Counted from the first letter of the stretch, positions 23,511 through 35,787 are shown. The stretch is 64,000 nt of DNA from Theobroma cacao (GCF_000208745.1 NC_030859.1:15239161-15303160), one strand, 5' to 3'. The notes: generated from the letters alone by a model not told the origin. Numbers and translations: made by a program.

Positions 23511-24260
23511 TCACACCGTGACCAAAAATATCGCCAAATAAAACCAAGAAAACCATCTTGAAAGCATTCCTATGGAAGCAACAGCACTGTTTATGGTGAT
23601 TCCAGGCCGTCCAGGTACGGGAGCCTCAGAAGAATTGCTATAGCCAAATGTCACGGGCGCTGTTTCTGGTGGCTGAAATCGGGGCGAAGGTGGCGCAGAA
23701 GGCATAGAAGAAGGAGATGGAGTTGGGGAAAGATTCGTGTATTGCTTTTGGACGGTTATAGAGACCTTTTGCCCAAGATCGCAGTAGTTTGAGATGTTGC
23801 AAATAAAGTACAAAACCCCTGGATCCGTCAGCAAAACGATTGCCGGTCCAGTATTTAAGACTTTAATGGGATTGTTGGCGATGCAGTCCTTGTAGTCTAT
23901 CCTTGGAACTTGGATAACATTGTAGAACCCCAATTCAAAGTCAAACACTGCATTGTTAAAAGGATTTAGAGACAGATGAAAAAACAAAAAACCAAGCAAT
24001 TAAATAAGTTTACTCTGTGCTGTTTCTTTCTGCTAGAATTACTTCAGCACTCGCATGAATTTGTGCGAAATGGAATTACATAGAGAGTCACCGATGAAAA
24101 AGATAACAGAAGAGGACCAGTCGTTGTAGAACTTTGGGTAGGAAGGGATGGACCAAACAGCGCCTCCAACGACGTATCGCTCGCTGCAAAAGCAACGACG
24201 AAATGCAACAGCCGACGCTAGAATAAAGAACAGAGTTGAAAAGTCACTCTGCAGGGCCAT
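23511..24260 (-). CDS. Early-nodulin-like phytocyanin (two exons), GPI-anchored
   Basis: Exons 24260-24080 and 23947-23511; intron 24079-23948 (132 bp) with GT and AG ends. Joining them gives ...FIGDSL-LFDFELGF..., the normal phytocyanin junction, and a 205-residue protein. Residues 1-25 are a signal peptide, 27-124 the plastocyanin-like domain, 128-160 a Pro/Ser-rich arabinogalactan-type stretch, and 187-205 a hydrophobic tail typical of GPI anchoring, so the mature protein should sit on the outer plasma membrane. C82 and C116 would form the disulfide and C110 is the copper-site Cys. Both copper His are replaced by Tyr (Y69 in GFYNV, Y115 in SNYC), so it should not bind copper normally. This places it in the early-nodulin-like group, with roles in wall or membrane processes not defined here. 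The exact family member is not identifiable. Confidence 0.92.
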
Positions 24261-24742
24261 TGTACAGCGCAGGAAAAGAGGCAGAGAGGAAGAGCAAGAG
24301 TTAAATTATGCAGTTGTATAGAAAAGAAAAATGTAAAGGCATTGAAGAGATGGATCTTTACCGTGTAAAGATACGTAACCGCTATTACGAAGCAAAATAC
24401 ATAAATGGCAGGGTTGTAATACGGTTATAAAATCATATCGTAAAACCATAATAGAAGAATTTAAGGATTTCATTTTAGTTAAAGTGATAATGAAGCGCTT
24501 TCAATTTATTTGTATGCGAGGCTTTCTCTTTTATTTTTTTTTGTTACCTTTATTTAATCTAATTTTATGGTTATGAAATTATTTGAAATAAGCAATCAGA
24601 AATGAAATTAGGTGAGAAATGAGATATAAAAGAATTACTCAAACATGTTCTTTTTCCATTTATGAACATCAACTAATACATACTAAATTAATACTAGTTA
24701 GCTTTTAATTTGGTTGTATTAGTATATAGTATTAAATTAGTA
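24261..24742. other. Upstream region of the phytocyanin gene
   Basis: Contains the presumed promoter and 5' UTR of the minus-strand phytocyanin gene. A clear TATA box could not be fixed. Bases 24680-24715 are repeated at 25220-25256, beyond a MITE. Confidence 0.55.
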
Positions 24743-25206
24743 GGTATAATACCTAAAAAAACCCTTGAACTATTTAAGAAAGTTAAAAAAAATCGTCATT
24801 CTTTCGTTGCATTCATTCAAGTTTTTATATTTTTATTTTGAGTCAAATAAACCTTTATAATTGATGATTGACAACTATTATTAGCCAAAATGTCACTTTT
24901 CTTTTGATTCAATGTGACAATGATGTGACAAGTTGACATGTCATAATAGATGATAATGTAACATATTGATGTGACATGATTATATGGTCATGTGGCATTT
25001 TAACCCTTTAAATTAGAGCCATGTTAGCACCACATGGGTATAAAATGACAAATATCATTTTGACTAATGTCAATTACTAAACTTTTAGTCATAAGGGTTT
25101 ATTTGATCTAAAATTAAATTACAGGAGCTTAACCAAACGTAATAAAAGAATAAGATCTTATTTGAATTTTTTAAAATAATTTAAGAACTCTTTTAAGCAT
25201 TATGCC
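24743..25206. mobile_element. Mutator-like MITE with 9-bp TSD
   Basis: 464 bp with imperfect terminal inverted repeats of about 40 bp: the left end GGTATAATACCTAAAAAAAC pairs with the right end, which reads GGCATAATGCTTAAAAGAGT in reverse complement. Flanked by AAATTAGTA (24734-24742) and AAATTAGTT (25207-25215), eight of nine bases matching. A 9-bp duplication with long inverted repeats and no coding capacity fits a non-autonomous Mutator-like element. Confidence 0.82.
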
Positions 25207-25429
25207 AAATTAGTTTTAATACTAAATTAATACTAGTTAGCGTTTAATTTGGATGTAGAATGTATCTTTTTGCAATTCGGGTTTTGGTAATAATTATTGT
25301 AGTACTATTATTAGTTACTAATTTACTAGATTATATACTATTTCAAAAGAAATTTGCTAGAATATATAAATTTAAAAGTAGTCATTTTAACCTTAGAAGC
25401 AAAATTTTTTATGAGACTACTTGTCGTAG

Positions 25430-25744
25430 TTCACACTAACTCTTGTGAGGTATTGTCTATTTTGGTCTGTTGGTTTCACAGTTTTGTCCCACAAAAAACA
25501 CCTCATAAGCTGAAGGTGGTGTGAACCATTAAATGTCTAGTCTCACTCTTGTACATAGCTAATGTGGGATTCATGATTCCTCTCTAGGACCATAACATCT
25601 TCAAATGGCTCCCCTTTGGGAGGTTTTCTTCGATGTGAGATTTCTAGTTCTACTAGCTGAGAGCATACGATGTGGGACTAACATGGTTCCTCCCTGGGAC
25701 CATAACATTTTTCCCCACTTCAACAAAAGCCCATTGTCCAAGAA
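25430..25744. repeat. Unclassified repeat with internal 110-bp duplication
   Basis: AATGTGGGATTCATGATTCC...GGGACCATAACATCTT-type sequence occurs twice (about 25560-25600 and 25672-25712) with small changes. It abuts the truncated left edge of the gamma LTR. It may be a terminal-repeat-type small element; I do not recognise it. Confidence 0.5.
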
Positions 25745-25984
25745 TTTATGAACCTTGATTAAGAGCATGACTACTCTCTTACAAGTTTATTATACATATT
25801 AAAAAGATCATATGTGCATGTCTATATGAAAGTTTATTTGTGCAAAAGCTCTAACAAGTTGACTTATCCCCTTCTCGCATCCACTTACGGAGTCTTTGTG
25901 ACTTACACGTTAGTTTTCTTCATTTTTGTTGCAGATTAGTGATAGCTATTGAGCACTCGTGTCATGAAAATGTGATTCGTACTT

Positions 25985-28776
25985 TGTCACGATCCAAATC
26001 TGGAGCCATGACCAGCGCAAGGGTATCAATAGGAGTTCCTCTTTTAACCCATGCAAGCCTAAAAGCAACAAAACAAAGCAAATACTTGGAATTACCTCAT
26101 GGGACTCATAACCATGGAATCTTATCTCAAACATGTATGAACACATTAAATCACATGGGATTAAATCATATTAGTTTGCATGCTCACGTGCTCAAAATGT
26201 AAAAGCAATACATATCAACTTAACAAGCATGGCCATCTCGTGGCAAACATAAAGTGTAGCCATCTCATGGCAACTCTCAAAATACATGTCATGTAATACA
26301 AGGCATAACCAAAATGTTGTCCATAGTAGTCATACATAACTGACCAACCCAAATAAAACCAACGGATTACAATTGAAAAAAAAACAAAAGGGTTGACGTC
26401 TACTGGATGCCATATGATCACCTACCAAAGACTAACTGAGGTGCTTGCTTTTCCCAAAGGATAGCAAGCCAATCAACTATTGATCTGCAAAACAAGTGCA
26501 TCTTACGTGTGTGAGTTATAAATAACTCTATGAGTAGATACAACGATGGGGAACAAGCTAAACGAGAGAGTGTTTGTCAAATATACCTTTTAAAAATAAT
26601 GAAAGTAATCTATCTGAAGAAATAACAAAGTTGCCTTTCAACCATATCAGACATTCAAAGGTTTGGGAGCCTTAATCTCAAGCCAAATCAAACATTCCAA
26701 GATGTGAGTTATGAGCCAAGTATGACCACATACCAAACAAAACTTCAATACCATTGTCTCAACATATACAAACACATTAAAAAGGAATTTAAGAAGTTTT
26801 GTTGAAAATTGACTCTTGAACCTTTGAAATAAGATCATAATTTGCAAAATGTTCAAGCATTCTCAAGAGAATGATTTATAAATATTGGGTTTTAAAGCTT
26901 TTGTAAAAGATTTTAGGGAAGACAAGGTTTGGTTTCAAGAAAGTGAAATAATGCGGTTATTCTTAGAAAACCTTTGAAGAAAACTAAGGACTATAAAAAA
27001 TAACATAATTCATAGTAATTTTCGTATGTCAAGTCTAATCATGGTCGAGATGAATATCAAGTCCCAATGTCAACGTCAAACAAATACGAATCTCAAATGC
27101 CAAAGTTGAGGCAATATTAATATCAAATCCAAAGTTCAAAACAAATATCAGGTTCCAATTTCATAATGCCAAATATAATTTCAAATAGATCATGAAGCAC
27201 TAAGTAGCATGGACAACCAAATCAAAGTGTGTCATAACACCAAAGGGATCGGATACATAATAGCCATCGACCGTATATCAAAAGTGGTAGGATCGTATCA
27301 ACTACTAAATGAAACCAAATCAAAGGGATAGGACACCATCAACTACCTAATCAAAGCTAAGCATTGTCCACAATGACTAGTGTCTACTGTCACTAGCTAT
27401 AGGTCCATAACTTGAATAAGCTCCACTAAAATATTTTTGTACTATGTTTCCAAATATCCAAATACTCAATCCCACATGAAAGGATGAAACCAATCACCAT
27501 CCAAGAATAAAGGGTTCAATAGAATGAAGTCAAATGTACAAAGTTCATTTCCAAGCAAGGTATATTCTCTATCATCAACAAAACAAATTATAAAACAAAG
27601 GCTAAATCAAATCATTTTAAATTTCGAAATTCACAATCGTTCAACTAGTCACAAACAAACATAATTTTTTGAAGCATTAAGCATTTCGAAAGGCTTGTTC
27701 CCCATAAACAAAACTATATACATAGTATCATATTTACGTAGTATATCTAGATTTCATTAAACCATCTTGAAACCATTATTCACATCGCAAAAGTCCATCA
27801 AAATACGTTTTAATGAGAGGTTGTAGAATAGGCATGCTTATTTATACCAAAATAATTAAAAATGTCATATCCACCCATATCTTAAAGCATGCTCTTTTTC
27901 CTCTTGGCACCTTTCGTATAAAGCTCGACTTTTTCAACAACTCAAATTACTCCAATATCACCTAGAAATGATATTCCAACATAAATACTGTCAAAGTCCT
28001 AACAAAATGATATTCAACCATCAATATCCTCAAAAACCCCAAAAATTTTGAAATTCTTTGAATATCCATTTCTAACCCTATTTAATCTTCACTTATTTCT
28101 AATTATTTCAATTAAACTTTCATCTAAACTTCATACCCAATAAATAAAGAACTTATTTTACCTATTTTTCCTCCTTGGTGAGCTTTTAATGGAAGGATCT
28201 AGCCAAATCTTGAAACCCTAGAAAATTTATAGCTTTTAGAGAAAGAAAACAAAAATCATCAAAACCAAACTTTTGGGAGTGAAAAGCCTTACCTTTGGCA
28301 CTTATAATCCAAGATTTAGCATTAGAGTGCAAAATTTTTGAGTGGGGTGAAATTTGGGAGAAGTCAAATGAGAGAATGAAGAAATAGGAGAAAATGAAGG
28401 ATTTTTCAAGTTTTAGGACTTTTAAGCTCGATTTTTGCTGATCTGGCACCTCAGGATCAACTATGGGAGCTTGGTACTCGATCTTGGACCAGATTGTTTT
28501 TCCAAAATCTCATTTCCTACCCTGGATAGACTACAAGGGTTTTATACTTTATCTTACGCTAGTGCTATTATTTACCCCTAAACTTTACTTCGCAGATTCG
28601 ATCTTCCATGCATTAGGATCAACTTTGAAGTTTTGACTTTGTGAAAATTGTTTCCTTTAAGACCTAACCTCATTCTAAATCTCTCTCGCAACCTTCATTA
28701 CTTTTATTTATGAGAAAAGGTATTTCCTAAGCTCACCAAGTTAATTGCCCAAGTGACGAAATTTACGGGTTTCACA
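25985..28776 (-). mobile_element. Solo LTR, family delta, reverse orientation
   Basis: In the plus direction it starts TGTCACGATCCAAATC and ends GGGTTTCACA. It exactly splits the gamma LTR, whose sequence resumes at CTTCCTTTGGTAGG. The flanks GTACT (25979-25983) and GTTCT (28777-28781) agree at four of five bases, so the duplication has one change. It matches delta copies at 36165, 37103 and 48817. There is no PBS or coding interior. Confidence 0.85.
28449..28600. repeat. Hairpin motif region in delta solo LTR
   Basis: One to two degraded units of GATCAACTATGGGAG..TACTCGATCTTGGAC, the same module that is arrayed at 42480-42790 in another delta copy. Confidence 0.65.
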
Positions 28777-29375
28777 GTTCTTCCTTTGGTAGGTGACATA
28801 GCAACCTCTTGAAGCTTAGGGAGTCGGGCCATGTTTTGCTTGACGAGTTGGTCTTACATTTTTGTTCTTAAATATTTGTTGATACTAGATTGTTAAGCCA
28901 TTGCATGGCAAGTTACTTTTATTAGATGATGTGAATGATATGAATGATGGCTTATGAGCCTTTTTGAGCACTTGAGATGCCTTTACAAAATTTATATATA
29001 TTGTACAGGGTACAAAGACTATGAATGAAAATGTACACACAGTTTATGTTGAGAAGTCCATAATCATGTGTCTACGTCTATACATGAATGCTTATGATTA
29101 TGTTGATTAATATTCTAAGCATGTATGATGATGATGTTGGAAAATGAGCTATATGTGGTTGGTTAATGAATGTAGGATTGAGATAAAGAGGCTTGCTTAG
29201 GCCTAATGGGTTATACCCATTTGGATCTATACACTGATCATAATTACTTTAGAAAATGGGATGTGACATTTTTCTATTGTAATTTATTTTTTATTATCAA
29301 CATGTCAAAAACATAATAGGTCTCACACATAAAAGATGATAAGTAATAATGTAAAATTAAGAATAAAGTTAGACT

Positions 29376-29990
29376 TAGTGCTTGTTTGGCCTGACTTATT
29401 TTTAACTTATCTATCTCTTAAGAGCAGAAGTCGGGCCAAACAAGATTTTGAGAAGCTCTTAAAAAAACCTTTTTTCTAAAGAACAAAATCTAAAAAAAAA
29501 AAAAGAACTTCAGGAAAAATTCCAGAGAAGAGTTTTTCTCTTATCTTCTTTTAAAAACATGCTAGCTTTTCAGAAAATTATTTTTATCTAAAAAATATCC
29601 TCATCTATTTAAAATAATTCCAACATTACGCTATCAAAAAATACCCTTTTTTATTTTATATAAAAATGCTTTTTTATATTTTCAAAATTTTTTTAAATAG
29701 ATAAAAAAATAAAGTTAACTTTTTTTTCATCTTGAACAAAAGGAATTCATGATTAATAGAAAGTTATTTTTTAAATACCTTTTATGGTAATTTTAACCAA
29801 AATTAGAGATCATATAAGTTGATTTGACAAACAACTTATTTACAAAAAAAAGGGCTTATAAAAGTAAATTTACCAAACAATTTTAATTTAATTTTAAAAG
29901 CTATTATTTTTCATCATAGCTCTATAATAGCTTTTAAGCTAAAAAAAAGAAAAAATTAGACCAAATAGACTCTTAAAAGAAATTTTAAAT
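29376..29990. mobile_element. Candidate hAT-like MITE
   Basis: Left end AGTGCTTGTTTGGCCTGACTT; the right end reads GAGTCTATTTGGTCTAATTT in reverse complement. Both match the TTGTTTGG-type ends common in plant hAT MITEs. A second TCGGGCCAAACAAG lies at 29431. The interior is non-coding and AT-rich with (A)n and (T)n tracts. No convincing 8-bp duplication was found, so exact ends are uncertain. Confidence 0.5.
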
Positions 29991-32319
29991 TTCAAAGACT
30001 TAATTAAATATGTTAAATTAATTTGGGGTAATTTTATAATTAGCACAAAAGTTGTGTTAAACTTAATTTGCCATTATAAATACATGTTTATATTGAACTT
30101 AAGAGGTGCCTAACACATATGTAAGATACTTAAGAGTGAAAAATTAGAACCTCTCATCCCTAACTAGCACTAAGCTTGGCAACAAAAGCAAAATCCCAAT
30201 CATTAATTGGTGTTATTCAGTTTTGAAATCTATGTGAATCATCCTTAGAAGCTGTATACTTGGACAACTTGAGGTTTTAAACAATCTAATCTTGGTGGGA
30301 AGAAGATTTAATTCACAAAGTGCTGTAACCTCTTGCTTTCGACATCAAAAGTTTTTAAAACTATAATAATCTTCTACCTATTAATTAAGACAATCTACAT
30401 AATCTAACGAACAAAGATTGCTCTCACTTGAGAGAAAAGATTTTAATTTTTTGCTATGTAATTAAATTGTTTGCATGGTTTTCCTCATCAAGGTCCATGT
30501 CAGTCGAATGTCCAATACGGTCAACAAAGTTTGCAAGGAGAGAGAAGAGAAAAGAAAAGGAAAAGGAAAAGGAACAATAAAAACAGAGAAAAAAAGTTCG
30601 ACTTTGTATCAATTATTTTAACTGTCACTATTTTTTATGTTTAATTTAATCCAACTCGTCAACTTTGTAATGGACATTTTTACTAATATTGGAATTTTTG
30701 CATAAATAATCCGAGAAAAAAATGGCATAAATTAGGAAAAATTAATATTTTAGTTTGTGTTTTGATCCTACATATTTGATATAGTAGGACAATTTAATTA
30801 CATAAATAGCTCATCACATTTGGACCTATTCAATAATATCACATCATGGCGTCATATTTCTCCACATCGGATTTTTCCGAACCAGATGGAAAAGTTCTCA
30901 TTCTGACGGCGTTAAAAACACAATAACCCGTTTATCTTCTCTCCTAACTCTTTTTCTACCTCCAATAATGACTACGGTTCTGTTTTGCACTCAATAACCC
31001 GTTTTCCGAATTACAAATAAAAGAATTCTAAATAAAAGTTTTTGAAAGAAGAATTAGAATTAGAATATATGGAGATTAATTTCGAAGAGAGAAAGAAGAA
31101 TTAGCATATGAACATTTTTATTTTTAATTTTGATTTCTACTTTATTTTTTGCTTTAAATATTTTAATTTGGTAAATCTGATTTTTAGTATTTTTTAAGTC
31201 AATTGAGATTCTATGACTATGATTAAGTCATGCTGAGATGGCTATCAATAAAATCAGGTCTTCTAGATTAGAACTCTTCTAATTTATAGATTTATTCAAG
31301 GATATAAAAACCCTTTCAACCACATAATCAACCCACAACAAAAAAGCAATAAAAAACAAGAGAAGGATTTTTGTTTGTTTGGGAGTTGGGTTTTTCTTAG
31401 ATAAAGAAAAATTTAGAGTTTTTTTGTCATAGCATTAAGACGGAAGGTTTTAATTAATTGCTAATTGCAGCGTTTTAAAGTAGATACTGTGCTCAAGTTT
31501 TTCCTAAAATATATAGCCATAGAACTTATAGCTCTATGTTTTCTACTAATTTCATGAAAGAGAGCCAAGATTGACCTTCTCCACTTCATCCTCTGCAGTA
31601 CTTGCAATTGCATTAAACTATTTCTGGCTTGTTCTTTTATGGATTGCCCAACTCACTGTTGATATCTATTGTCAACTCTTTCACTTATCCTTTATGTGTG
31701 CCATTCATTGTTTATTTCCGTATTCAAAGTCAAAAAAATGGAATTATTACGTCCTGAATCACTATATGTTCTTCCCAAGCTTTCATGCTAACCTAGAGAA
31801 ACGCCATTTCCAATTCAGTAAATACATAAACATTATACTAATAATCTGTCAATTTTATGTTTTCATCCTTAGTTTGAACGAGCCGATAAAAACTATGGTT
31901 GGACAATAGTTGCATATTTTGAATAGCAGTGAAGCTAATTAACACTATTTAGAGTCAAAACTCTTTTATACCTGGTTCAACTAATCAATTACCTAATTTA
32001 TTAGGTTCATCAAATTACAAATTTAATTTTGCCTCCTATGGTAGAAATTTGTGAAATATTTGCAGTAAGGTATCTAAAGAAAATAAGATTCAAACTAAGA
32101 ATTACTAGATCGCTCAAGCCCTACACTTGACCTATTAAGATTAAATCTCTCATTACAAACAATTAATCGACTTACTTTAGTTATAAGAGAAAATTGCTTC
32201 ATTTAGGTACCAAAGCAAAGAAGTTCTTTCAAATATATATATATATATATATGTATATATCCAATCTGTACAAAATCTAATGCATGCTAGTTGCTAACGG
32301 GAAACCTTGGATCACACCC
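29991..32319. other. Intergenic, no gene recognised
   Basis: AT-rich. A purine-rich tract lies at 30530-30600. A 112-codon open frame at 31571-31909 encodes a hydrophobic peptide with no domain I recognise and is not called. An (AT)n run at 32232-32260 lies just beyond the 3' end of the ATL gene. Confidence 0.55.
32232..32260. repeat. (AT)n microsatellite
   Basis: AT run interrupted once by G, about 60 bp beyond the stop codon of the ATL-type gene. Confidence 0.9.
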
Positions 32320-32808
32320 TTAGCATATTGCCAACGGCGTGACTTCTGCTAGAGGAGTAGCAAGCGGAGTTGGCACAGGAGAGTTTCGACAAATCGGGCA
32401 AGTAGGATGCAGCCTCAGCCAGGGATCAACACACTTTAGATGAAATATATGGCCGCAATCAGGTAACAAACGTAGCATGTCTGTATCCTTATACTCACCT
32501 AAACATATCGAGCAACTCGAAGCTGATGATACCGAGTCAGGCTTATGGAGCTTTGCTTGTGAGTAAAGGAGATTGGGGTAGCTACTCAGGGTCTCCTCGT
32601 CAAGGCCTTGTTCCCTGGCCACCGAGTCTTGGTCAGTGGAGGTGGTTCCATGCTGTGATGAAGGGTTGGTGGATTGGTTGGCGCGGTTGCAGAAGTAGGC
32701 TGAGAGGGTTATCATAAAAAGAAGGGCAATGATACCAGTGGAGGATCCTATTGCATACGCAAATTTACCAATTTGTGTAGAGTCGTTGGAATCCTCTGTG
32801 CTATTCAT
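32320..32808 (-). CDS. ATL-type RING-H2 E3 ubiquitin ligase (ATL70-73-like)
   Basis: Single-exon gene, 162 residues, which is a normal length for short ATL proteins. A transmembrane helix at about 17-39 follows a short N-terminus. The GLD motif (68-70, within [11 protein letters not shown]) and the RING-H2 domain follow: C99, C102, C118, H120, H123, C126, C137, C140, with W130 after the sixth ligand as in the ATL family. ATLs are membrane-anchored ubiquitin ligases that recruit an E2 via the RING. Many respond to stress or defence signals; the substrate is unknown. The [16 protein letters not shown] stretch resembles the Arabidopsis ATL70-ATL73 subgroup; the exact orthologue is inferred. The start codon chosen is the first Met of the frame and gives the usual short N-terminus. 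No intron or damage is visible. Confidence 0.94.
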   Translation of the reverse strand: MNSTEDSNDSTQIGKFAYAIGSSTGIIALLFMITLSAYFCNRANQSTNPSSQHGTTSTDQDSVAREQGLDEETLSSYPNLLYSQAKLHKPDSVSSASSCSICLGEYKDTDMLRLLPDCGHIFHLKCVDPWLRLHPTCPICRNSPVPTPLATPLAEVTPLAIC

Positions 32809-33918
32809 CCCTTACAAATGGAGAATAAGAAACGAAAAAGAAGTTGATGTCTTTCGATGAAACTCAAAACTGCTAGACATCAAAGGGATCGAGGCAAAGT
32901 TGAGCTGGTGATCAGATCAAGCTAGGGAGGCTGGGTCTGGGCAGGGGAGAAAGAGAAATGAGGTGTTAGGCTGTTGAGATGTTAATATTGAGTAAGAAAG
33001 TATCATAACCAGAGAGAAATTAAGTCAGATGGAGATGACTTGACACGGCTGATTTCTAGTGCATTGGAGTTATTATCTGGTGATGGTAAATGGTTTGTGA
33101 TGTTCTCTACACGTCACTATACTTTGATTGTCAACGCCCTCTTTTATGGTTTCTTAAAGGTATACAACGACCGGGTCACTCATCCAAACCCGTATGCTAG
33201 GTTCAAGGCTTAGGTTTTAAGGTCTAAGATCCGGCCCAGCATGGTCGAAACATATGTTTTTTATTAATAAAACATGTATTTTACGTCATTTTAGTTTATA
33301 AATATTAAAATATTTATTACTCTAATTATAATATGTATAAATATACAGATACTAAATAAATTTTATTGACAAAAACAAACATACCATCTATTATATTTTT
33401 AAATGATCATAAAAAATCAATGTGTATTTCTATCCCCGTTCGTTTTTCTTTGTTCAACATTTTTTTCTTGGAAAGTCCCAATTGACTAAAAGTAAACAAC
33501 AGGTTTACCCTTACTTTTTTTGTTTGGTTGTTGTCAATTAACATCATCGCACAAAATCTCAAAAAGCAACAATAACAAACCATAAGAAAGAAGAAGACAA
33601 TAGCTTTTAGAGAAAGAGACAAAACAGGTTTTTTTTTTTTACTTGAAAAGCATGCCTCATATTCATCAAAATAAAAGTGTTCAAAAGTTTCTGTATATAT
33701 CAAACATTGGTTAGCTCAACGTTAGCCCCCCACACCTATCATATCTATAGAATGCAGACTTTGCATCGTGAGTCCTACCAGTTACACAGTTTCCGCATAA
33801 TCACATATAGCCCCCACACCAATCTTTACACAGTACCGAGATGAGTGACTAATGCGTTGACATAAGTTGGCAATTGTACAAACAGATCATTCACTATCCT
33901 AAATTCTACGGAGACAGT
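32809..33918. other. Upstream region of the ATL gene, no gene recognised
   Basis: Contains the presumed promoter of the minus-strand ATL gene. A 98-codon open frame at 33407-33703 looks like a chance frame in low-complexity sequence. The segment 33720-33900 repeats GCCCCCCACACC-like text twice (33725 and 33810). Confidence 0.55.
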
Positions 33919-34137
33919 TGTGAAACCCCAATTTTATACATGGTAAAAATTTGATAAAAACCTTGAACTTTGATGAATTATACATTGGTGATGATTATTT
34001 ATGAGAATTTCTTGTCATTTGTTGTAAATCATTCCATATTATTGTGTTATGTTCATGGATGAATTAATGATGGTCGAAGGTATGGTTGAAAAAGAAAGCC
34101 AAAAGAATGAATTTTAACAATTTTCAACTTGGAGAAT
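33919..34137 (+). mobile_element. gamma LTR 5' fragment
   Basis: Starts TGTGAAACCCCAATTTTA and matches 8524-8690 of the full gamma copy. It is cut off at 34137 by an Athila LTR. Confidence 0.8.
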
Positions 34138-35766
34138 TGATAACTCTATTACATGGAGTGATTTTGTCTCATTTTGGTTACTAAAATAATTAAGCTCTTG
34201 AGATTTAGGTTTGAAATTAAGAGTTTTTAGTTAATTTTTCTCAACTTACTTTAAATCTTGATGAGTTATTTTAGTTTAATTTTATGTTAAATTTCTTTTA
34301 GTTTAGTTATTACATATTTAGTTTATTGCTGTTGAAGGTTCTAAAATGAAAAAGACCTCAATTTGTGATGAAGAGTGTAAGTATGGCTAGTGCTTCTTTC
34401 ATACATGCTGCAATATTTTGAGCATAACTCTCATTTTAGAAGTCCAATTGACATTATTCTTAAGCCATTAGGAAATTAAGAGACAAGGTTACAGCTTTTA
34501 TATTTATCACTTTGCCTAGTTCAACATAGAAGAAGGACAAAATTGTGTCACAAGATGAAATAGTGCAGCAAAGACAACATAAGGCAAGGTGGGGCCTTCA
34601 GGTGTTGCGACACTGTGATGAGAAAGGGCACCATAGTGCCAGTTGAGAGCTGAAGGCCATGGTGCTAGGATGCTAGTACTGTGGCACCGTAAGAAGACAT
34701 GATGCCATACATTCAGCCGAGGCTGGGGCGTCTTGGTGTCAAGAAGCTAGTGCTGCACCGCCACTTCGATATCCCAACTTTTCTTTTCTCGCATTCAGTC
34801 AAAATTAGGTCTTTTTGGAAGAGAAAGGTTTTTACTAGGTTTTATTTGAAGAAAAGTGGGCACAAAACAACCATGAAAGTAAGAAAGATTGTACAAGATT
34901 GAAGATTGAAGATTGAAGATTTAACAAACCTTCAGTTTCATGTTCTTTTCCTTTTAGTCTCAGTTTTTCTTAAATTGTTACAATGGTTCAATTTCTTCGG
35001 ATTATGTTTTTGTTTTTCAGCATGTACTAATTTACGATATCCAAGATTTCAATTGAACTCAACATGTAGTTTGAATTCTTTATCTTTTTTTTTTTGCATA
35101 TGATCAATGGAATATGAGTTGTTTATTCTAATTCTATGCTTAATGCTTCTAATTGCTTGATCATCACTTAGTAGATCTGGAAACTTAAATACAACTTGAT
35201 GGAGAGAGTTTAGAGTAAGCCATTGATGGAATAACCTATGTTCAAATTCACTTAGTTGATTAAGTGATTTGATTTGCTAATAAGATACACATATACCTAT
35301 ATGTCATATGTAGCCAATATTAGATAATGAACTTAATGAATCTTTCTTTAGTTGAATTTACATAGACATATAGTAAATTAATTGGGAGAGATATTTTTAT
35401 AAGAACCTCAACAGAGACTTATAAACAAATTGGGACTCTAGGTTAGCAACTCAATCGTTGAAGTAATTTTAGAGAAAGAGACAAGATTTAGATGAAGTGT
35501 TGAGAGATATTGTAATCTTAGGCTTTTTATTAATTGAATTTTTCTAGTAAAGTTTCGCCAATCAAGTTTTAGATTTAATTTAGTTATTATTTAGTTTTAG
35601 TTTTGCTTTTAATTAATCACTTTAATTCGATTGTTTGAATAAGATTAGGTTGTGTTAATATTAGTATTTAGCAAAAGCTTTTACAATTCTCTGTGGGATT
35701 CAATGCTTTACTTACTATTATATTACTTGTTATGATACATACACTTGCGTGATAAAACTGACAACA
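34138..35766 (+). mobile_element. Athila-type 5' LTR (plus strand)
   Basis: Starts TGATAACTCTATTACATGG, as the other Athila LTRs here do (TGATAACTC...), and ends ...AACTGACAACA, 1629 bp. It is followed by a decayed tRNA-Asp-type primer site and a gag fragment, which fixes it as a 5' LTR. The 3' part of the element is absent because a delta LTR follows at 36165. Confidence 0.85.
34560..34760. repeat. GGCACCATAGTGCC palindrome cluster in Athila LTR
   Basis: GGCACCATAGTGCC (34609-34622) is self-complementary bar the centre. Related GCCATGGTGC and GTGGCACCGT copies follow at about 34657 and 34681. GC content is well above the surroundings. Confidence 0.7.
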
Positions 35767-35787
35767 AGTTTTTGGCACCATTGCTAG
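35767..35787 (+). other. Decayed primer binding site (tRNA-Asp type)
   Basis: TTTTTGGCACCATTGC follows the LTR end. The Athila consensus here is TTTTTGGCGCCGTTGC, matching the tRNA-Asp 3' end, so two CpG-type C-to-T or G-to-A changes are visible. Confidence 0.75.

Larger units (their letters stand above)
25745..29268 (+). mobile_element. 5'-truncated gamma LTR, split by a delta solo LTR
   Basis: 25745-25984 and 28777-29268 together match 16440-17131 of the other gamma copy, ending GGGATGTGACA with an intact CA. Shared landmarks are the CACGGAGTCTTTG block before the split, and CTTCCTTTGGTAGGT and TTGCTTGACGAGTTGGTCTT after it. The 5' part is missing. Confidence 0.85.

Noticed and set aside
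25985..28776. Host gene in the 2.8 kb between the two gamma LTR pieces
   Set aside because: The segment has LTR ends, near-TSD flanks and matches other delta copies; frames in it are short and lack domains.
31571..31909. 112-codon hydrophobic open frame in the gene island
   Set aside because: No domain or signal I recognise; AT-rich sequence makes hydrophobic frames by chance. Transcript data would be needed.
32526..32717. Plus-strand open frame over the ATL gene
   Set aside because: Antisense shadow of the RING-H2 coding sequence.
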